Shown here piece by piece: positions 58,408 through 64,000 of a stretch of 64,000 nt of DNA. The translations under genes and the position numbers were made by a program. Source of the stretch: Pacificibacter marinus (GTDB taxonomy: Bacteria > Pseudomonadota > Alphaproteobacteria > Rhodobacterales > Rhodobacteraceae); NCBI RefSeq assembly GCF_018860665.1, contig NZ_JAHKPK010000055.1, positions 124,001-188,000 on the forward strand, given 5' to 3'. How positions within the stretch are numbered: the stretch's first letter is position 1; every line of letters begins with the position of its first letter. The notes beneath the pieces were generated by a model that was not told the DNA's origin, ran no database searches, and saw only the letters and a program-made list of their open reading frames with translations.

Positions 58408-59348
58408 AACTGCTGGTCACACAAACTCTGCCCGAAGCTGTAGAAACTGCGCTTAAGGATGCCTTTGACACAACCTTTCGCGCGGGCCTGCCGATGACAT
58501 CTGCTGAAGCAGCTAAGGCCATGCAAAGCTATGATGCGATCCTGCCCACCTTGGGCGATCAATTCACGGCTGAGGCGTTCAAAGGCGATCTGCGCTGCAA
58601 GGTGCTGACCAATTTTGGCGTTGGCTATAATCATATCGACGTGGATGCCGCTAAGGCCGCTGGCGTGGCGGTCAGCAATACGCCCGGTGCCGTGACAGAT
58701 GCCACCGCCGATATCGCCATGACGTTGATGTTGATGACAGCGCGGCGGGCAAGCGAGGGCGAAGCCATGCTGCGCGCGGGCAAATGGACCGGATGGGCGC
58801 CGACGCAATTGTTGGGCATGCATATCACCGGCAAGACCTTGGGCGTGATCGGCATGGGGCGTATCGGCAAGGCCATCGCCAAACGTTGTCACTTTGGTTT
58901 TGACATGAATGTGGTCTGTTTTAACCGTTCAGAAGTGCAAAACTTCGAAGTGCCCTGTCATCAGCTAGAGAGCATCGACGAGGTGATGGAAGCTGCTGAT
59001 GTGGTGATTTTGGCGCTGCCAGCCACGCCGCAAACGCGACATATCATCGGAGCAAAACAACTGGCGGGGATGCAATCCCATGCCATTCTCGTCAACATTG
59101 CGCGCGGTGATATCGTGGATGAGGCGGCTTTGATCGCGGCCTTGCAAATGGGGCAAATTGCCGGTGCGGGTCTTGATGTTTACGAGCGCGAACCACAGGT
59201 GCCGCAGGCTTTGATGGATCTGCCCAATTGCAGCCTGTTGCCGCATTTGGGGACTGCGGCATTGGAAGTGCGCGCCTCGATGGGATTTATGGCGTTTGAG
59301 AATCTATCCGCATTTGCGCAGGGCAAACCGCTGCCAAATGCGATTTAA
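58404..59348 (+). CDS. D-isomer-specific 2-hydroxyacid dehydrogenase
   Basis: A 314-aa NAD(P)-dependent enzyme of the glyoxylate/hydroxypyruvate reductase group. Dinucleotide site LGVIGMGRIGKAIAKR (about 150-165), catalytic Arg in ILVNIARGDIVDE (about 232) and the C-terminal His in LLPHLGTA. The start is TTG overlapping the csaA stop (TTGA), so translation is coupled. The family reduces glyoxylate or hydroxypyruvate. Confidence 0.92.
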   Translation: MKLLVTQTLPEAVETALKDAFDTTFRAGLPMTSAEAAKAMQSYDAILPTLGDQFTAEAFKGDLRCKVLTNFGVGYNHIDVDAAKAAGVAVSNTPGAVTDATADIAMTLMLMTARRASEGEAMLRAGKWTGWAPTQLLGMHITGKTLGVIGMGRIGKAIAKRCHFGFDMNVVCFNRSEVQNFEVPCHQLESIDEVMEAADVVILALPATPQTRHIIGAKQLAGMQSHAILVNIARGDIVDEAALIAALQMGQIAGAGLDVYEREPQVPQALMDLPNCSLLPHLGTAALEVRASMGFMAFENLSAFAQGKPLPNAI

Positions 59349-59433
59349 TCGAGCGATATAATCGATTATCGGCTATGACGTTCAAATTATAAGCATTTCT
59401 TTTGTCATCGCATAAATGTGGCGGTCAGGCGCG

Positions 59434-60024
59434 TTAATCGGGCGTCTGGTCGCCCGTCTTTTCGCGCCAATGACGTCGACACAAAGACACGTAACGCTCG
59501 TTGCCCCCAATCTCGACCTGCGCACCGGATGTCAGCACAGTGCCATCGTCGGTGGTGCGTATAACCATGGTGGCTTTCTTGCCGCAATGGCAGATCGTGC
59601 GCACTTCGCGCATCTCGTCGGCCAGCGCCAACAGCGCCGCTGATCCGGGAAACAAATTACCCTGAAAATCGACCCGCAAGCCGTAAGCCATCACAGGTAC
59701 GCCAAGATCATCAACGGCGCGGGCCAGTTGCCAAACTTGGTCTTTGGTCAAGAACTGCGCCTCATCGATAAAAATGCACGCAATGGCCGATTTTTCCAAG
59801 CGGGCTTGGATTTTCGAATAGAGATCTTCGCCAATTCCAAAGGTGTCAGCAGGTTCACCAATGCCGATCCGAGAGGCAATACGCCCTTTGCCCGCGCGGT
59901 TGTCGAACTGCGCGGTGATCAAATAGGTGTCCATGCCGCGTTCGCGGTAATTGTGCGACGCCTGCAGCAGCAAAGTAGATTTGCCGGCATTCATCGTCGA
60001 ATATTGAAAGTAGAGTTTTGCCAT
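59434..60024 (-). CDS. tdk: thymidine kinase
   Basis: Salvages thymidine to dTMP. 196 aa. Walker A-type site NAGKSTLLL (12-20), catalytic DEAQFL (about 91-96) and the zinc ribbon near the C-terminus with cysteines in ICHCGKK and SLCRRHW. Stand-alone minus-strand gene. Confidence 0.95.
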   Translation of the reverse strand: MAKLYFQYSTMNAGKSTLLLQASHNYRERGMDTYLITAQFDNRAGKGRIASRIGIGEPADTFGIGEDLYSKIQARLEKSAIACIFIDEAQFLTKDQVWQLARAVDDLGVPVMAYGLRVDFQGNLFPGSAALLALADEMREVRTICHCGKKATMVIRTTDDGTVLTSGAQVEIGGNERYVSLCRRHWREKTGDQTPD

Positions 60025-60390
60025 AGATCACCCTTTGCCGAATGGTCGTGTCTTGATCAAGGGTTCAGTGGCTGTTTTTGTTAAAAAAAAGGCGACACGA
60101 TGGGTGGAAATTCTGCAACTGGTACAACGAACAAGATCTCGCGCCGTCCTTGCGGACAATTGGGATGAGGGGCGCAAAATCGACGCACTTGTTAAACACC
60201 TGTGGCGGGAACCACACAAAACTTCCACCCGAACGTATCTGCTTGGCCAAACAACGGCCAAAACTCGTCAACACTTGCAACAGCAGGTAGACTATCTTTT
60301 GCCATGTGCTAGTTAATTTAATAATGGGAAACGACGATGAGAATTCCCCCTAAGTCGGGGGAAATCGATGGTTTGAATTGGGGTTTGGTG
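60025..60390. other. 366-bp region between tdk and a putative DNA-binding gene
   Basis: No gene is supported. A 93-codon frame at 60035-60316 has no family resemblance. A GC-rich hairpin lies at 60344-60363. Confidence 0.4.
60344..60363. promoter_or_regulatory. hairpin in the leader of the putative regulator
   Basis: Perfect 7-bp inverted repeat TTCCCCC/GGGGGAA with a 6-base loop, 28 bp before the preferred start. It would be coding only if the upstream ATG at 60337 were used. Confidence 0.5.
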
Positions 60391-60852
60391 ATGAATGCTG
60401 CTGGCAATTATCTAAAGAAGCACGCAGAAGCGTTGGTTAAGGACGTGGGTCTTGAGGCAGCTTGTGCCTTGACTGGAAAATCGAAAGCAACACTTGGGCG
60501 ATATTATTCGACGGCTGAAGAGCACGCGGACCGATTTATGCCCGTGGACGCAGTGGCCCAGTTAGAGGCCGCGTCAAGCTATCCACATGTGACATCTGCT
60601 TTGGCCGAATTGCGCGGCATTACGATTTCGTATGACAAGTCCAAAAAGAACACGCCTGAAAGAGAGGGCGGAGTGAACCACGATGTGATCGCCTTGTCGC
60701 AACGCTTTGCGATGTTGATGGGTGAGTACACGATTTCTATGGAAGACGGCGTCATCACGATCAACGAGGCCAAACGCTTGTTGCGCGAAACGTTGGAACT
60801 GCAACAGGTTTTGATGTCGATGAAAATGCATTTGGAAGACGAAGCGAGCTGA
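60391..60852 (+). CDS. putative helix-turn-helix protein of unknown family
   Basis: A 153-aa protein I do not recognise fully. The N-terminal part LVKDVGLEAACALTGKSKATLGRYYS (about 13-38) looks like a helix-turn-helix of the phage CII-like type. The rest is helical, with LSQRFAMLMGEYTISMEDG and a Lys/Leu-rich end. The ATG at 60391 has GGGG seven bases upstream; an earlier ATG at 60337 would run through the hairpin. DNA binding is inferred, the role unknown. Confidence 0.6.
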   Translation: MNAAGNYLKKHAEALVKDVGLEAACALTGKSKATLGRYYSTAEEHADRFMPVDAVAQLEAASSYPHVTSALAELRGITISYDKSKKNTPEREGGVNHDVIALSQRFAMLMGEYTISMEDGVITINEAKRLLRETLELQQVLMSMKMHLEDEAS

Positions 60853-60879
60853 TCGCATCTCTCCTCAGCTTTTGAGTCA

Positions 60880-60912
60880 AAAACGGCGTCTCGCGTGAGG
60901 CGCCGTTTTTTT
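60880..60912 (+). terminator. terminator of the putative regulator gene
   Basis: Inverted repeat AAAACGGCG/CGCCGTTTT with inner CTC/GAG pairs, then a seven-T run, 28 bp beyond the stop. Confidence 0.9.
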
Positions 60913-60924
60913 GTCTGAAAGGAA

Positions 60925-60957
60925 AACGCCCCACCCCTGAGACAGGGACGGGGCGTT
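60925..60957 (-). terminator. terminator of the DEAD-box helicase gene
   Basis: Inverted repeat AACGCCCC/GGGGCGTT followed on the minus strand by TTTTCCTTTC, close to the helicase stop at 60963. Confidence 0.75.
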
Positions 60958-60962
60958 GTTCT

Positions 60963-62294
60963 TTACGCTGTTGTCTTGCGACGACGATTGCCACCGCCTG
61001 CTGGTTTACCCGCCGAAGCCCCACCAGAACGTCCGCCGCCGGATTTGAATCCGCCGCCATTTGAACCGCCACGACGTTGACCGCCGCCGCCACCGCCACC
61101 GCCGCCGCGACGATTACCGCCACCGCCGCCGCCACGTTTCGGGCCAGGCATGGCTTTGTCGTCAGACCAAGAGGCCGGTGTCGCCACAGGAATAGAGATT
61201 TTCATCACTTTCTCAATGGCGCGGAATTCGCCAAGCTCGGCTGGTGAACAGAACGCCACAGCCTTGCCGTCACGCCCCGCACGCGCTGTGCGACCAATAC
61301 GGTGCACATAGTTTTCAGGCACATTTGGCAGCTCGTAGTTATAGACGTAACGCACCAGTGGAATATCGATCCCGCGAGCGGCCACATCTGTCGCCACAAG
61401 CACATCCAACTGACCATCGCGGGCCATTTTAAGCGTGCGCTCGCGTTGACCTTGGGATTTGTTGCCGTGAATTGAACCAGATTTAAATCCTGCGGCTTCC
61501 AACTGTTTCGACATCCGTTCTGCACCATGTTTGGTGCGTGCAAAGACAAGCGCCAATTCGCCTTTATGTGCGCTCAGGTGCTTTTTGAGCAGCTCAGGTT
61601 TGTCGGATTGACCGACATAGTGCACTTCTTGGGTGATCTTATCCGCTGCTTTGCCTGCAGGGGACACTTCGATGCGCACAGGCGAGGTCAAATAGCTTTG
61701 CGCCATTTCATTCATGTGCTTGTTCATTGTTGCAGAAAACAGCATCGTTTGACGCTCTTTCGCCAACATAGGCACCAATTTGCGCAGCGCATGGATAAAG
61801 CCCATGTCAAGCATCTGATCGGCTTCATCAAGCACCAAGAACGATGTTTCGTCCAAACGAATGGCGCGGCGATCGATCAGATCCATCAAGCGACCCGGTG
61901 TTGCGACCAGCACATCTGTGCCGCGCTCAAGGCGTTTCACCTGTGCGTTGATCGATACACCACCAACCACGCGGTTGATTTTCAGATGGGTGTCTTTCAT
62001 GAACGGGAACAGGCTGTCTGCGATCTGGTTCACCAACTCGCGAGTCGGGGCCAAGATCAAAGCGCGTGTTGTTTTCGCGTTCGGCTTTGTGCCGGCGCCG
62101 AGCAACTGGTCCATCAAGGGCAGACCAAAAGCCAGTGTTTTGCCCGTACCGGTTTGGGCCAGACCCATCACGTCGCGGCCGTTCATCACTTCTGGAATGG
62201 CACGCGCTTGGATTGGAGTAGGCTCTTTAAGGCCCATGTCGTTGAGAATAGTCAAAAGGCGCGGCTTAAGGCCGAGCATTGTAAAATCAGTCAT
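60963..62294 (-). CDS. rhlE: DEAD-box RNA helicase (RhlE-like)
   Basis: A 443-aa ATP-dependent RNA helicase. Motifs in order: Q region PTPIQARAIP, I AQTGTGKT, Ia PTRELVNQI, II VLDEADQMLDMGF, III SAT, and VI HRIGRTARAG. The C-terminal 65 residues are an Arg/Gly/Gly-rich tail, which in RhlE-type proteins binds RNA and may promote condensates. The ATG at 62294 is the domain start. A terminator-like hairpin lies in the leader about 35 bp upstream. Confidence 0.93.
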   Translation of the reverse strand: MTDFTMLGLKPRLLTILNDMGLKEPTPIQARAIPEVMNGRDVMGLAQTGTGKTLAFGLPLMDQLLGAGTKPNAKTTRALILAPTRELVNQIADSLFPFMKDTHLKINRVVGGVSINAQVKRLERGTDVLVATPGRLMDLIDRRAIRLDETSFLVLDEADQMLDMGFIHALRKLVPMLAKERQTMLFSATMNKHMNEMAQSYLTSPVRIEVSPAGKAADKITQEVHYVGQSDKPELLKKHLSAHKGELALVFARTKHGAERMSKQLEAAGFKSGSIHGNKSQGQRERTLKMARDGQLDVLVATDVAARGIDIPLVRYVYNYELPNVPENYVHRIGRTARAGRDGKAVAFCSPAELGEFRAIEKVMKISIPVATPASWSDDKAMPGPKRGGGGGGNRRGGGGGGGGGQRRGGSNGGGFKSGGGRSGGASAGKPAGGGNRRRKTTA

Positions 62295-62721
62295 GTATCT
62301 CTTTCTGTGAGAAGAACCCACACGCAAAAAGAACGCCCCAATGGGAGCGTTTTATCGGTCGCAGGAAAGGTCTCCGTCAATGCGCATCGCGCGCACCGCG
62401 TTATCCTGCCGGACCCCTTGCGTGACTGTGGGAACCATGGGCAGCGTACTGCCCGATATCGACACCTGCAGCGCGGAGCATTGCTCTCACGCGGCTGCTC
62501 ACGCGGCAGCATAGGATGTCGATGACTGGGCTATGCGCCTCATACGGTGATAAGTCAAGGATTATCGCTGCAGCAGCATTGCCGTGCAGACGAAAGCCCC
62601 CCGTGCTATCGCGCTACAGCACAATCAAGGCCTGCTGTGACAACAAAATATACTTTCGCCGTGGCTGCGCTCATCACTGCTTTGAGTGGCACCAGGCACA
62701 AACGGCAATGTTGCAAGAGGC
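62295..62721. other. 427-bp region upstream of the helicase gene
   Basis: No gene is supported. Holds a terminator-like hairpin at 62332-62351 and a 10-bp tandem repeat CTCACGCGGC at 62486 and 62498. Possible leader or small RNA. Confidence 0.4.
62325..62351 (-). terminator. terminator-like hairpin in the helicase leader
   Basis: Stem AACGC...CC/GG...GCGTT, with one internal mismatch, followed on the minus strand by TTCTTTTTG. It could end the DUF1275 transcript 370 bp upstream, or attenuate helicase transcription. Confidence 0.55.
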
Positions 62722-63420
62722 TCAACTCCGATGTGCGCGAAAGGCTTCTGGTAGGGCAATGATCAGTAATAGGATTGCGGCCAATATAAACAGCCAGCTT
62801 CCGATAAACTGAAACAAGAGCGCGCCGCATAAGCCGCCGCCAGCAAAACAGGCAAGGGTCAGACTGTGCAGCCAGAGCTTTGGTGTAGCTTCGCGCCGCG
62901 ATGCTTCCCCACCGATCAAGGCTGCCAATTCTATTCCGATATCCGTTGCCATTCCCGACACATGGGTCGTGCGGACCCGTGCCCGTGAAATCATCGTCGT
63001 CACAGCATTTTGAAGCCCCATGACAAAGCTGAGGGCAATGACCAAAAAGATCTCGGGGCCTGTGGTCGATGACAAGATAAGTGTCGCGCCAACCAGCATA
63101 AGTATGATGGCCTCTGCGGCAATTGCTAAGGCGTAGACCGAGCGGATGTGCCGTCTTTCTCCAGCTTGAATGGCAAGGGCAGCCATGCCTGCGCCGCAGA
63201 TAAAAGCCACGACCAGCCCCAAAAAAGAAAACGCAATGGAGATCGCGCCATTCGCAATGTGGTCCGCAAATGCCGAGATGTTTCCTGTCATATTTGCCGT
63301 GAACGACCCAGCAATAAGAAACCCGACGGCGTTCAGCGCGCCAGCGACCGAAGACAGTAGGCCTGCGAGAACCAGATCGATCGTTGAGGTGCGGGCATCA
63401 CCAACTTTAATGAGCATCAT
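62722..63420 (-). CDS. DUF1275/YoaK-family membrane protein
   Basis: A 232-aa inner-membrane protein with about six hydrophobic segments. The start [38 protein letters not shown] is typical of DUF1275, as is the [28 protein letters not shown] middle. Function unknown. Confidence 0.88.
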   Translation of the reverse strand: MMLIKVGDARTSTIDLVLAGLLSSVAGALNAVGFLIAGSFTANMTGNISAFADHIANGAISIAFSFLGLVVAFICGAGMAALAIQAGERRHIRSVYALAIAAEAIILMLVGATLILSSTTGPEIFLVIALSFVMGLQNAVTTMISRARVRTTHVSGMATDIGIELAALIGGEASRREATPKLWLHSLTLACFAGGGLCGALLFQFIGSWLFILAAILLLIIALPEAFRAHRS

Positions 63421-63950
63421 AATTCCTCATGGCTATGTCTATAAGAATGGCAGTGCTCGCATGTCTGTACAACTGTCATTTAAGACCTTTGTGCAAACCT
63501 GTTGATCTGCCCCCCGAGGCAGAGGTCGTACTCTGCCATATGGCGACACCTACGGTGTGTATGGGCCACGGCGGGGTGTGAGGGGAGGAAATTGACGGCA
63601 GGTTTGACTTTCCAATCAAGGAGACGCACTCTCCTTGCAAGTAGAATAGATATTGATGATGTAAGTGGCTGAGCCTTTTATGATATTTGTGGCCATCTTG
63701 TTTGGCTGACTTTGTTTATATTTCCTGATATGGCTCGTCGTTCTTTTGCCTATTGATATGGCAAAGAGTAGAAGGCGATCCCCCGCCCTATGGGTATGCA
63801 TTTCCTTGTTCGTCAACTGTTTTGCGACAATCATTTTACTCTTGTTGCTCGGAGATGCTGCGGGTCAAGATAGCGAGGCTGCCTAATTGTGCAAAAAAAC
63901 ACCTCGCACAAAATGCGAGGTGTTCCGTTTCTCAATTTCTCAGTTTTGAC
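63421..63950. other. 530-bp region near the window end
   Basis: No gene is supported; a 72-codon minus-strand frame (63616-63834) has no family resemblance. Confidence 0.4.
63891..63924 (-). terminator. terminator of the gene at the window end
   Basis: Perfect 11-bp inverted repeat AACACCTCGCA/TGCGAGGTGTT with a 5-base loop, followed on the minus strand by a seven-T run. Confidence 0.92.
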
Positions 63951-64000
63951 TTAAGACAAAGCCTGCTCTTGCAAGCTTTCCACATCGATCTCGCCTTCAC
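63951..64000 (-). CDS. 3' end of an unidentified gene (partial)
   Basis: Reading frame continuing beyond the window, ending ...EGEIDVESLQEQALS before a TAA stop at 63953-63951. The terminator just beyond supports a real gene end. Too short to assign. Confidence 0.6.
   Translation of the reverse strand, partial: EGEIDVESLQEQALS

Noticed and set aside
60035-60316. 93-codon plus-strand frame before the putative regulator
   Set aside because: No recognisable family, no neighbours coupled to it; support too weak.
61527-62525. 332-codon plus-strand frame opposite the helicase
   Set aside because: His/Gln/Arg-rich low-complexity reading of the antisense strand; no domain.
63616-63834. 72-codon minus-strand frame near the window end
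   Set aside because: No family resemblance and no clear ribosome site.

Overview
The window looks like chromosome of a marine alphaproteobacterium of the Rhodobacteraceae, Roseobacter group. Signs are the F1 ATP synthase operon atpHAGDC with no F0 genes beside it, Irr next to fabA/fabB/fabI, the Hsp20-DUF1150 pair, lgt-midA-pgeF divergent from ubiK, an Lrp regulator divergent from trxB, several small family-typical proteins (DUF2161, YcgN, Hint domain) and TRAP transporters. No rRNA, tRNA, CRISPR array, transposase or phage structural gene was seen. The affiliation is inferred from gene content and order, not from a marker comparison.

Layout. 0-8.9 kb: the end of an ExbD/TonB energy-transduction operon, a patatin lipoprotein, a BaeSR/OmpR-like two-component system with a small secreted protein, an SLC13-type permease and a Gfo/Idh/MocA dehydrogenase. 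9-15.6 kb: fatty acid synthesis genes fabI, fabB and fabA with irr, separated by apparently unrelated one- or two-gene units, then a Cys-cluster protein and an FKBP isomerase. 15.8-27.4 kb: the accessory catabolic block. It has an AGE-family sugar epimerase, a TSUP permease, a TAXI-type TRAP transporter, a cupin, a GST, malonyl-CoA synthetase, malonyl-CoA decarboxylase, a GntR/FCD regulator and an FAH-family hydrolase. 28-33 kb: atpHAGDC. 33-44 kb: housekeeping genes (prs, ltaE, ribF, ppaC, groSL). 44-60 kb: acetyltransferase, Nudix, lipase-like hydrolase, EamA, purEK, hsp20, trxB, Hint protein, pgeF-midA-lgt, ubiK, ybjN-like, proC, csaA, a 2-hydroxyacid dehydrogenase and tdk. 60-64 kb: a putative DNA-binding protein, a DEAD-box helicase, a DUF1275 membrane protein and the 3' end of another gene.

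How the genes may work together. The most notable unit is at 17.2-27.4 kb. The same 12-bp palindrome AATATCGATATT occurs three times and nowhere else that I found: between the TRAP binding protein and the cupin, between gntR and matA, and just upstream of the FAH hydrolase. This predicts one GntR-controlled regulon in which a carboxylate enters through the TAXI-TRAP system, is processed by cupin, GST and FAH-type enzymes, and ends as malonate, then malonyl-CoA (MatB), then acetyl-CoA (MatA). The substrate is not known from sequence.

Start codons were adjusted where a Shine-Dalgarno sequence, domain start or overlap favoured an internal start. Protein families were assigned by recognising motifs, without database searches.
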